A stretch of 64,000 bases of DNA from Chimonanthus salicifolius (lineage: Eukaryota; Streptophyta; Magnoliopsida; Laurales; Calycanthaceae), in the NCBI GenBank assembly GCA_013350335.1, contig CM023542.1:7488025-7552024 (forward strand). The letters run 5' to 3'. Positions 46,696 through 56,705 of the stretch are shown in pieces. Positions within the stretch are counted from its first letter, which is position 1; each line of letters begins with the position of its first letter. Both the position numbers and the translations under genes were made by a program. The notes beneath the pieces were generated by a model, which did no database searches, was not told the DNA's origin, and saw only the letters and a list, made by a program, of their open reading frames with translations.

Positions 46696-48205
46696 GGGTG
46701 CCCATATAGACACCGACATTTTCTGCCATCAGACACCGAAATTCGGATTTTAGGTGAAAATTATCATTCTGCCCTTCCGTCCTTCCGTGCGGAATTGATA
46801 TGAAGAAATCGATCGATCGAAGCACGAAGAAGAAATCAATCAATCAATCGATTGATCCTGAGAATGAAAATCAATCGATCGATCGATTGATCCTGAAAAC
46901 GAGCGAAACTAAAATCAGCTTAACAAATCGATCGCACCATCGTGCGATCGATTCTGTAAATGATCATACAGTTAACATATTATTTAAATAATAAAATTTC
47001 TTTTAAAACTTTAAAGTTATTTTTTAAGCACTGTGTATTTTCAAAATTCTCAAATTTAATATCTGAACTAATTACCATAACCTGATAAAAATACTTTAAG
47101 ACTTCAAGGTCTTGTGACACTCCCAAATGCTTAAAACAGAGTGTTTTACAAATAAGGGTATCTCTAGGGTGTGTCGAAAACACATTTAGGAGTGTCAAAA
47201 GACCTTAAAGTTTTAAAGTATTTTTATCACGTTATCGTAATTAGTCCGGATATTCAATTTGAGAAATTTTGAAAATACACAGTGTTTAAAAAATAACGTT
47301 AAAGTTTTATCTTTCCTTTAAAACTTTAACTATTATTTTTTAAGCACTATGTATTTTCAAAATTTCTCACATTGAATATCTGGACTAATTAAAATAACCT
47401 GATAAAAATACTTTAAGACTTCAAGGTCTTTTGACACTCCTAAATATGTTTTCGGCACACTCTAGGGATACCCTTATTTATAAAACACTCTGTTTTAAGC
47501 ATTTGGGAGTGTCAAAAGACCCTTGAAGTCTTAAAGTATTTTTATCAGGTTATCGTAATTAGTCCGGATATTTAATTTGAGAAATTTTGAAAATACATAG
47601 TGCTTAAAAAATAACTTTAAAGTTTTAAAGGACAGATAAAACTTTAACGTTATTTTTTAAGCACTGTGTATTTTCAAAATTTCTCAAATTAAATATCCAG
47701 ACTAATTACGATAACCTAATAAAAATACTTTAAAACTTCAAGGTCTTTTGACACTCCTAAATGTGTTTTCGGCACACCCTAGGGATACCCTTATTTGTAA
47801 AACACTTTGTTTTAAGTATTTGGGAGTGTCAAAAGACTTTAAAGCCTTAAAGTATTTTTATCAGGTTATTGTAATTAGTCCGGATATTCAATTTGAGAAA
47901 TTTTGAAAATACACAGTGCTTAAAAAATAACTTTAATTTTTTTTATTTAATTACTGTATGAATCGATTGATTGATAGCATGCTATGAATCGATCGATTGA
48001 TAGCATGCTATCAATCGATCGACAGAATCAATAGCACATTTTTGCAATCGTTTTCATCCGCTTGTGTAATCGATCGATCGATGCGAAAAATGCAGTGCAC
48101 AGTCGATCGATTGATTCTGCGCAGAAGGGCAGAATGGTAATTTCCACTTAAAATCTAAAAATCGGTGTCTGCTGACAGGTTTCTGCGGTGTCTTTATGGG
48201 CACCC
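46696..48205. mobile_element. foldback-type element with long inverted termini, 1,510 bp
   Basis: Perfect 8-base target duplications AAAATTTA flank it. The left end 'gggtgcccatatagacaccg' matches the reverse complement of the right end 'gggtgcccataaagacaccg', and similarity continues for about 80 bases to 'attctgccctt'. Inside each terminus lies a zone of 'atcgatcgat' and 'tcaatcgatcga' words (46803-46960 and 47955-48115). The centre is an array of three hairpin units (47001-47938). No coding frame is present. The 8-base duplication suggests mobilisation by a hAT-type transposase; long termini are more usual for Mutator-like elements, which leave 9 bases. It is inserted in the dead hAT element. 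Confidence 0.88.
47001..47938. repeat. three tandem palindromic units of about 316 bp
   Basis: Units are roughly 47001-47312, 47313-47632 and 47633-47938. Each consists of a left arm of about 120 bases ('aaaacttta' through 'attttttaagcact' to 'gacactcc'), a spacer of about 60 bases, and the reverse complement of the arm. 'gacactcc' starts near 47117, 47432 and 47748. Arms are alike with scattered mismatches. The spacers of units 2 and 3 read in one direction ('gttttcggcacac' then 'ctgttttaag'). The spacer of unit 1 reads as the reverse complement. The array can fold into three large hairpins. Confidence 0.9.
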
Positions 48206-48213
48206 AAAATTTA
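48206..48213. other. target duplication, right copy
   Basis: AAAATTTA, identical to 46688-46695. Confidence 0.9.
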
Positions 48214-48747
48214 TAGGCTTGAAAATAAACTTTAATTAAAGAATAACATCTATTCCTCATAAATATTGATGGGTAGACTGGACTTTGCTCCACAAATCAA
48301 GTAATAACCATTCATTTTTGTAAATATACCAATTGGAACTGCTCTAGTATAAAGCAATGCGAGAACTCTAATGTTTCAGATATTTGTAAATTGTGTTGTG
48401 TTTATAGTATTAGGTGTGTGGTTCGAATCAATCCAAATTTTCTCTCAGAAAATCTGAGAAGTCTTGTTGGGCAAATCTAAAACTAATCACCTTCTAAATA
48501 TATATGTGGGGCCCAAGGTAATTAGAAATTTCTTTTACTAGAGTGGTATTGACATAGTGAGTTGTGAGCAACTTCTAGTTTTAACCTGTACAAAGATGGG
48601 ACGATGAGCTGCTATCTTTTGAAGTTTCCTCTCTGATCTATATATTAAAGGGTCTTTCTAAGTTGAGAATAGACATTATTCACTAATTGCACCCAATTCG
48701 TTTTTTATTGAGCCCACACCCAATCACCCATGAGGCCATGACCCATC

Positions 48748-49901
48748 TTGTTCCAACATTGCCCTGTTACCATCAGATTCTCTATCCCAAATCCACCCCT
48801 AGTTTCTCATATTTTGATTTCCATTCTTTACAACCCCAGTTGTTCAATCTTATTATTAAGATGAGATTTCAGATTCTCTACAACCCCTACTACATGTATA
48901 TTCCATTCATCTTCAAAGATTATTACCCCTCAACACAGAGATCGCCACTGCTCTGCCATGTTCCTAGCCCTATGGCTGGAATTCTTGCTCCTGTATTCAG
49001 TAGAAAGTAATTTCCAGTTCTTGTTTCTTTTCCTCTCATTTTTCAATTTCCTTCAATGAAACGCAACCCAAAACTTTAAATCTACAAGTAGAATGCCAAC
49101 TAGAAGAAGCTATAACAAACGTAACAGTTGATGAAGTAGGAAAACCTAATAGCTCAATATCACTATCAGAATAGCATGGACTTAAACACCTACGACACCG
49201 ACCATCTATAAAAACAAGAATCCATTTAACTCATTAATCTAATGAGTTGAACACACAACGAACACAAAGATGACACCGACAATCCAATCACCTCACCATG
49301 AAGAAGAAAGATCCAACAAAAAGTACCTTATTTCTCTTCAAAATCCACCTATATATCCAAGAGCCCCAACAGTCCAAGAATCTCAGTGACAAATGCAAAA
49401 CCCAACTGAAAAATAAGAAATCCAATAACCTCAACAACAAAGAAAAAAAAATCATTTATAGAGAAAAATAATAAGCTAAAAATCATTAAAGAGCACAGGG
49501 AAAAAACCTAAAGAAATTAAAGTTTAGAAGTGGAACACCAACAAAGAAGAAAATCAAAACCTATTACAAAGTAGAAAGTACCTGAGATTGAGAGGGAGCT
49601 AGCCGAACGAGAGCAAGAGAGAGCGAGAGAGCGCAGAGAGACAACGGCGAGAGAAGAAAAGCAGAAGAGATGCGAGAGAGGGAAGAGAGAACGGCTAGAG
49701 AAGTAGAGATGAGAGAAAATAAGGTTTCTTCCATTGAGGGGACTTAAAAGAGAGAGAATTAAGTTTGGGATAAGCTTTCGGTAATTATTAAACACCGAAA
49801 TTTGGGCCTTTAAGTTTTAACGGTACTTAAGAAAATCGGGCCTTTTTAACGCGTGGGCCTTAAGCGGACCCTTATCTCGCCTTTCACAAGAGCCAGCCCT
49901 A
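48748..49901 (-). repeat. tandem duplication, copy 1 (inner) of hAT 5' end
   Basis: 1,154 bases nearly identical to 49902-51056. On the minus strand each copy begins with the hAT terminus, followed by a CT-rich leader, a likely intron and 'gattaatgagttaaatgg'. The inner copy has its own terminus changed at its tip ('agccagccct' against 'agccggccctg'). Plus-strand frames of 107 and 83 codons in the copies are not judged to be genes. Confidence 0.92.
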
Positions 49902-51056
49902 CCTGTTCCAACCTTGCCCTGTTACCGTCAAATTCTCTGTCCCAAATCCACCCCTAGTTTCTCATATTTTGATTTCCATTCTCTGCAACCCCAGTTGTTC
50001 AATCTTATTATTAAGATGAGATTTCAGATTCTCTACAACCCCTACTACATATATATTCCATTCATCTTCAAAAATTATTACCCCTCAACACAGAGATCAC
50101 CACCGCTCTGCCATGTTCCCAGCCCTATGGCTGGAATTCTTGCTCCTGTATTCAGTACAAAGTAATTTCCAGTTCATGTATCTTTTCCTCTCATTTTTCA
50201 ATTTCCTTAATGAAACACAATCCAAAACTTTAAATCTTCAGGTAGAACTCCAACTGAAAGAAGCTATAACAAACATAACAGTTTATGAAATAGGAAAACC
50301 TAATAGTTCAATATCAACTATCAGAACAACAAGGACATAAACACCTACGACACCGACCATCTATAAAAACAAGAATCCATTTAACTCATTAATCTAATGA
50401 GTTGAACACACAACGAACACAAAGATGACACTGACAATCCAATGACCTCACCATGAAGAAGAAAGATCTAACAAAAAGTGACCTTATTTCTCTTCAAAAT
50501 CCACCTATATATCCACAGAGCCCCAACAGTCCAAGAATCTCAGTGACAAATGCAAAACCCAACTGAAAAATAAGAAATCCAATGACCTCAACAAAAAAAA
50601 AAAAAACCATTTATAGAGAAAAATAACAAGACAAAAACCATTAAAGAGCACAGGGAAAAAACCCAAAGCAATTAAAGTTTAGAAGTGGAACACCAACAAA
50701 GAAGAAAATCAAAACCTATTACAAAGTAGAAAGTACCTGAGATTGAGAGGGAGCAAGCCGAACGAGAGCAAGAGAGAGAGAGAGTGCAGTGAGAGAGTGG
50801 TGAGAGAAGAGGAGCAGAAGAGAGGCGAGAGAGGGAAGAGAGAACGGCTAGAGAAGTACAGAGAAGAGAAAATCGGGTTTCTTCCGTTGAGGGGACTTAA
50901 AAAGAGAGAGAATTAAGTTTGGGATAAGATTTCGCTAATTATTAAACACCGAAATTTAGACTTTTAAGTTTTAACGGTAACTTAAGAAAGTCAGGCATTT
51001 TTAACGCGTGGGCCTTAAACGGCCGCTTATCTCGCCTTTCACAAGAGCCGGCCCTG
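49902..51056 (-). repeat. tandem duplication, copy 2 (outer) of hAT 5' end
   Basis: The outer copy bears the intact terminus at 51056. It differs from copy 1 by scattered substitutions and short indels, including GA-run changes near 50770-50810, so the duplication is not brand new. Confidence 0.92.
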
Positions 51057-51095
51057 TTTGTAGTTATAAGTTGCACCATACTACTACTTATCGGC

Positions 51096-51806
51096 TAGGG
51101 ATGGGAATGGGTGAGGCTCCGGGTCAGATTCAAGTTGTGCTAAACCCGAGCCTGATTATTAAGTAGAAAACTTGAGTTTGAACTCGAGCCCGACCTGAGT
51201 CCAATTATTAAGTGAAGTGATAAGCCTGATAAAGCCCAATTAGTCCAATTAAAGCCCTAGTTCGAATATGATCCCAAAAGCAAGTATTTTTGTATAAGTA
51301 TTTGACTTAAAAAACTAATTGAGTTTTGTTTTCTATGAAGTATGAATTTTAATTATTAAATTATAAAATAATTATATATATATATATTTTTTAAATAATA
51401 AGTTCAAATGATGTATGATTTTTCCTTTTTTATATTTTGGTAGAAAGTAAAATCCAACTAGATGGATGAAAGACAACTTAGTGTATTACATGTGTAATGT
51501 ATACCAAATTTCATTCAAAAAATAAATTGAAGTCACATGATTTTAGTGGTCAAAATGAGTAAGCGTTCTTAAGAATAATGATGCTTGCTGATTTTGACTA
51601 TTAGGATCAAATGGCTTTCATCTGAATTTTTAGATGAAATTTGTCATACATGTGGATAATTTAGTAGAATTCAATCAAACCAGTTAGATTTTGATAACTA
51701 TAAAAAAAAAAAAGACCAGGTTTAATGTGCAAGCTCGCATATATATTTTATGTCTAAATAATCGGGCCAGCGTCGGACTTTCATGTTTCAAGAGCACAGC
51801 CCTAAA
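51096..51806. mobile_element. possible hAT-like MITE
   Basis: It begins 'ctagggatgggaatggg' followed by 'ccgggtcagattcaag' and 'cgagcccgacctgag', and may end near 'cgggccagcgtcgg ... cacagcccta'. The interior is AT-rich and non-coding. No target duplication was found, so the limits are uncertain. Confidence 0.3.
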
Positions 51807-52267
51807 GAGTATATAAATGGGGACTGACATTTTTCGCATTGAGGCCACTTTTTTTTTCAAGATGGGTCCTTTGGGCTTTTGGGCCAAATTTCCATCCGTA
51901 CTTGGGTACAATACTTCTCAAAGATCCCTAAAGTCTAAATAAAGTGGCAGAAAGCTTCTTTTTTTTTTTTTCAATGGCAGAATTTTTCAATTTATCTCAA
52001 CACACCTCCTTCCCATATTATGCGAATTTCCATGTGATAGTTTGTGGATTTAACAAGATTTTACTAAAAATAGATGTAATTGATTTGGAAATAAAAAATA
52101 AAACAGATTCAATTATCTTTGGGTATTTTATATCAATTCTATTGCAATTTTAGGAAAAATAAAACAGATTCAATAAGTTGAAGTTGACAGCTTAGCATTT
52201 GGGACACCAAAGCAAATCTTGTACAAAGAATTAGGTATAGAGGAGAAACAAAATTGAAAGTAATAAT
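51807..52267. other. AT-rich spacer, no gene
   Basis: I see nothing supported here beyond homopolymer runs. 'aaaataaaacagattcaat' occurs twice near 52096 and 52154. Confidence 0.35.
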
Positions 52268-52432
52268 CTTTTTTTTGGATTATGTGTGGGAAATCTCAGA
52301 CACGATTCTACTAAATCTCCTATAGGTGGTACTCCTGACCCCATGAGGCACATCAAAAAAAGTCCACAGGGACTTGAATTTAACATCTCCCGCTTTTTGA
52401 GATAGAAGATTTCCACCTGAACTAACCTGCGG
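52268..52432 (-). repeat. SINE, family A-like (diverged)
   Basis: On the minus strand the head has 'gttagttcaggtggaaat' and 'tctcaaaaagcgggagatg', then 'gttaaattcaagtccc' at the box B position, a body with 'tagtagaatcgtgtctgaga' and an A-rich end. The layout parallels 55225-55390. Confidence 0.5.
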
Positions 52433-52959
52433 GCAAAGAGTATTGCAGTTTATACCAATCCATGAGAGAATATCTCTAGTCTTGAGGGCACTTTTGAAGA
52501 GAAACCGGCTCAATGTTGAATGCCTATTGATGTTTCCCTTGAACCATATCAAGCTGGGTCAATCCAAAACCGGCACGTCAGTGTAGGAGGATTGTACTAC
52601 AAAAGCAATAGAGAAGGAACCATTTTCATTACCAGTTCAAACAATCTGATCATGGGTGTCAATCAAAGGCAGCTAAATTGATTTAATGAGAGCCCAGACA
52701 CTGATGTGATCATTTGAGGTTGGAGTTGGAAGAGTCCAATTGCCATTGCTGATAAACTAGCTTACCTTGACCTGAGGTCCCAGGCCGAGATCATAAATTG
52801 TTCTGTTCCTAAGCTGCTCTTTGAGAATAAATCTCGGGTCAATCCATGGATCGAGCCAGAAATGGGTACTTAGAACCATTACCAATGCAATGGACAATGT
52901 GTTTTTCTTTTTGCTTTGTCTCTCATCTTGAGAATTGAACACCAACCCTAGAAATAATT

Positions 52960-53365
52960 AAGGAGTTTAAATATCGATTTTATATTGTATGCAAATATCA
53001 ATGGATATCAGCCGATATCAGTCAATATTAAGTGGTTTTAATAAGAAAAAATAAGGAGAAAATTGTTATGGTAATATGTATTCTTACCCATACAGATACA
53101 GAGACCATATGACAATATATGTCAACTCAGCATTTGAGAGAATGTTGGCCATTGCATAGAGGTTGGGCCAAAATGGCCCATTTTTGGCCAGTTTTTAGGG
53201 CATATACCCAGTCATTTAGAAGGTTTTTGGTTGGATATAGAACCTTTAAAAAATTATATTAATTAAATTATGAAGATATTTTTAAACTCTTCAAATTTGA
53301 AGAATTTATATTAATTTCTAATTGATACTTATCGATAAAATCTTTGGTCGATATTTGATATTTCG
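52960..53365. repeat. block with 'gatatc/cgatat' words
   Basis: The words 'atcgat', 'gatatcagccgatatcag' and 'cgatatttgatatttcg' cluster at the two ends of this stretch, around AT-rich DNA. Similar words occur at 29930-30080. This may be one decayed element family; termini are not defined. Confidence 0.35.
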
Positions 53366-54616
53366 CCCAATTTTGTCTCTTTTGGGCTTCAAAATTATTT
53401 ATTCTTTAAAAATAAATACAGGCAAAATTTTATTTTTTTGGTTTTTCTGACATTTTCTAATAAATTCCTGAAATACCCTTTTCCAAAGAATAGCTTGGAA
53501 ATTTTCAAACTTGAGCCTGTAATAATAATGGAGAGCTCATGTTTGGTCCCACTTGGCAGATTACGATTCTTAATCAAAATTACAATTTGAACTGAAAATA
53601 TTAAATTTCACTAAGTTGACTAACTTTTCTCAATTAATGAGTGGTACTTTAAATTCAATTTTCAAATTCTTACACACGATAGTACAATTGCATTATTGCT
53701 TGCAAGTGTGCAAAAGGTTTATGGTTTTGGCCGGCCGTCGCAGTGCCAGGCAGTCGCCCAGTCAAGTGTAATGAATGTACTTTCTTTTAGGAAATGTGGA
53801 AAGGAATAAAATTTTATTTTTATCTTTATTATCATACAATCGATGGACTATATATATATATACACATTAAAATATTTTATCCATATTAGAATGGATGTCC
53901 CAAATAAAAAGAAAATTGATCTAATTATAGTATGTCTAGTTAATTTGATGATCAATTTTCATTTTTATTTATTGGAGATTTTGAAATTAAGTCTCTCTCC
54001 ATAAAAAAAAAAAAAAAGGAAGATCACTTCCTTTAATTATGTATCTAACATCTACAAATTTGAAGATTTACATGAATTGGACTTCTAAAAAATTCAAGTA
54101 AAACACTTGAATATCTTAATTTAAAAGGAAAAATTCAAGTTTGTGACTCAATCATGATGGGTCGGATCAATTGAATGGTCAAGATTTTCTAGAGGTGGAG
54201 ACTACTGTGTTGTTTTGGTCAGCTCAAATAAAATTTCTCACTTTTATTACGAGCATCCATGGGACCACCCTTTTAGACATAGGGCAATTATCATATTATT
54301 GAACTATTGTACAAAAAAGGAGAGGACTTGCCGTATGTCCGTATCTGCTGGGTCAGCACTCCAGACACTGACTGAATCAGGACATATATTAAATGGCTGA
54401 TTGTAGAGAAAACTTTTTATTGAAAATTAGAGATTGAAAATGGTTATTTTATGAATTCGATAAGTTTAAATAATAGTAAATTGATTGATTTAATTAAAAT
54501 AATTCGTACTCTTTTATGAACTTTATTTAAATATAGGTTTTCTAAAGAGTCTATCACTATTGACAAAAGTGTGCTTTAAATGATGATTTATAAAATAATT
54601 TTTTTCTTTTAAAATT
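53366..54616. other. AT-rich spacer, no gene
   Basis: No supported coding frame. It contains short (TA) runs near 53850 and a poly-A run at 54003-54017. Confidence 0.4.
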
Positions 54617-54772
54617 AAGGTATTCAGACGTCTCACGTGATTTAATCAGACGTCTCATTTACTTTAAAACATGTGTAAACTTCTCTATCAACACACACCG
54701 AATACAGACTATGTGGAATGCCTCTTTTTGTATTGAGGGGACTTAATCCAAAGACCTCTTACATACAAGAGT
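54617..54772 (-). repeat. SINE, family B (diverged)
   Basis: On the minus strand it shows 'gtctttggattaagtcccc' at the box B position, then 'ggcattccacatag', 'tgtgtgttgatagagaag' and 'gagacgtctgat'. The order follows the family B body. Confidence 0.5.
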
Positions 54773-55180
54773 AGAAATATAATCATCAAATTAATCCCTC
54801 AAAATTGTATAAAATAACATTTTGCACAAACATGTATAGATGATCAGATTTCTTTAGTCAATAGAATGGTTGGAAGATCAAACATTTTTCAATTCAGAAG
54901 AATTGAAAGATTTTTTTATAAGGTATAATAATAATATGAATGACTTTAATGCTTTGTCTAAGTAATTATATATTTATATCTAATTTAGGCAGTTTTTAAA
55001 TTAATTTTTATCTCAAATTCTCAATGATCTCTAAAATTTATATAAATAGGAAAACTTGGCCCTTCAGTCGATAATCTACATGTGAAGTTGTGAACAATGA
55101 TATGATAATATTGTGATAGTTAAAATCATACTATGGTCATAAGAACATTCTAATAGTGTAATTATGCAAATATAATATCA

Positions 55181-55184
<4 letters not shown>

Positions 55185-55223
<39 letters not shown>
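55185..55223. repeat. (TA)n microsatellite
   Basis: About 19 TA units. It directly abuts the poly-A end of the SINE at 55225-55390, a common arrangement. Confidence 0.95.
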
Positions 55224-55224
<1 letters not shown>

Positions 55225-55228
<4 letters not shown>

Positions 55229-55390
55229 TTTTTTTGAATTTACGTGAGAGAAACCGCAGAATATCCAAATAAAACCCCGCGGGTGAGACCACTACCCCTA
55301 GGACTTATAAAGGTTAGGCCATGGGAGCTCGAAGTTACAACTTCCCGCTTCTTGAGGTGGAAGACAGCCAGTTAAGCTACACCCATGTAG
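55225..55390 (-). repeat. tRNA-derived SINE, family A (best copy)
   Basis: On the minus strand it starts 'acatgggtgtagcttaactg' (box A), has 'aacttcgagctcccatgg' (box B), then 'ctaacctttataagtcctag', 'gtggtctcacccgcgggg' and 'ctgcggtttctctcacgtaa', ending in eleven A residues. This is the least decayed of the family A copies, and it defines the family. Confidence 0.8.
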
Positions 55391-56500
55391 TTAAACTGGG
55401 AAAACAATTTGAAAAGTGTGAGATTCATTAATTAAGATGGTTACGAGTCTGTTGGAAATATTATTTATTTGATTACGTAGTTTATTAAAAATTGTTATGA
55501 CATGATCAATTAAATCCGAACATTATGATCTATCAAGACTCTTCAAATTTTTATCCTCTTAGATTAACAAACATCAAAGGAAGTAATATATCAAAGTTAG
55601 AAGGAAAATGGTCATTAAATAAACTTCTAATCCTTACACTCTAAGATATAGTTAAGATAATTAACTTGATGTCATTTGTAATGGCTGCCCTATTTAAAAG
55701 TTTCTATTTCTATTGTGTCACTTAATATAACAAAAAGTTGAATCTCACACCCTACCACAGTACCATCTTTCTAAAAGCAAAGATTACTTGATGTAAATGG
55801 ATTTTCAAATGGTCCTCCTTCAATAAAGCAAAAGTCTAAATATATAGTTTTGGATCTAAATAAGCTTGGCAATCTAGCATAAGATTTCTCTCATATTTTA
55901 TATAAACTTTTTCATGTTTTTATCAAAATAAAGAGGTAATTAAAATGTGTATACAAGAAAATTTCCTTCATACACATTAACCAATATATTTGTATTTAAT
56001 ATAAGTACAACTTTAAAAAAAATTAACATTAATTGATTTCATCAAATTGACAAACATATATCAATCACCATCCACACTCAATTAAATGTGAAAAGATCAA
56101 CGTGCAACTATTAATATATAGAATAATGATTCATATTTTTTATATGACTGAAGGTATTGAGACTTTTCACTCATAAATCATTTTATTCTATTAATCTTTT
56201 GAGGTATGTGGATACTTCCCTACACACATACTAGATTCAAGAGTAACTTTATAGGAAGTGATTCAGATAAATTTGAATGTGAATTAAATTTAAGACCTCA
56301 TTTCGTAAATAAAACTCCTTAATCATCGTATTAATCCTCTCTAAATTAATGAATAATATATTTATCTAAATGATTATATATTGGTGCCACTAGCAACATC
56401 CAATTAAATCATAACTTTAGAAATTCAAAAGTAGAGAATAAATTTGACCAGCGGTATCATAATGCCGGTAATATATCATCATTGCTCGAGCTGATTAGAC
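55391..56500. other. AT-rich spacer upstream of the kinase gene
   Basis: No gene is supported. A possible SINE remnant lies near 56215-56340. The last few hundred bases should hold the kinase promoter. Confidence 0.4.
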
Positions 56501-56510
56501 CTATATAAAT
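56501..56510 (+). promoter_or_regulatory. TATA box of the RLCK-VII gene
   Basis: CTATATAAAT lies about 200 bases before the ATG at 56706, giving a likely cap site near 56535 and a 5' UTR of about 170 bases. Confidence 0.65.
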
Positions 56511-56705
56511 CGGTGGTCTGGATCACCCCAAATATTACACCATGATCATGCACTCATGCTGCCCACTTTCGAAAACGCTGATACACGACTGTTGTGAAGT
56601 ATAATACCCCTGAGAGATTTGAACGCAAAGCCCTCTCGCATTTCTCTTTTATTATTTCTCATCGTACAATAAGGAAGGAAAGATAAAAGCCCCAAGGAAA
56701 GAAAC

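Larger units (their letters stand above)
43852..51056 (-). mobile_element. degenerate hAT transposon, 7.2 kb, with nested insertions
   Basis: The element is flanked by TTGGTAGT (43844-43851) and TTTGTAGT (51057-51064), a 7-of-8 match to an 8-base hAT target duplication. The high-coordinate end (5' by gene orientation) reads CAGGGCCGGCTCTTGTG on the minus strand, a terminus typical of plant hAT elements with a TTF-type zinc-finger transposase. The opposite end begins CACAAGTTGAAGCC and is degenerate. In 5'-to-3' order on the minus strand it has a twice-present leader, a 1.5-kb inverted-repeat insertion, then the broken transposase. Stops and frameshifts show that it is dead, and the insertion is older than the two events nested in it. 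Confidence 0.85.

Noticed and set aside
46800..46991. 63-codon frame beginning MKKSIDRSTKK
   Set aside because: Made by the 'atcgatcgat' repeat words of the foldback element, not a gene.
48687..50165. Plus-strand frames of 107 and 83 codons sharing a similar peptide
   Set aside because: They are similar only because the 1.15-kb block is duplicated; the strand is opposite to the hAT gene and no family was recognised.
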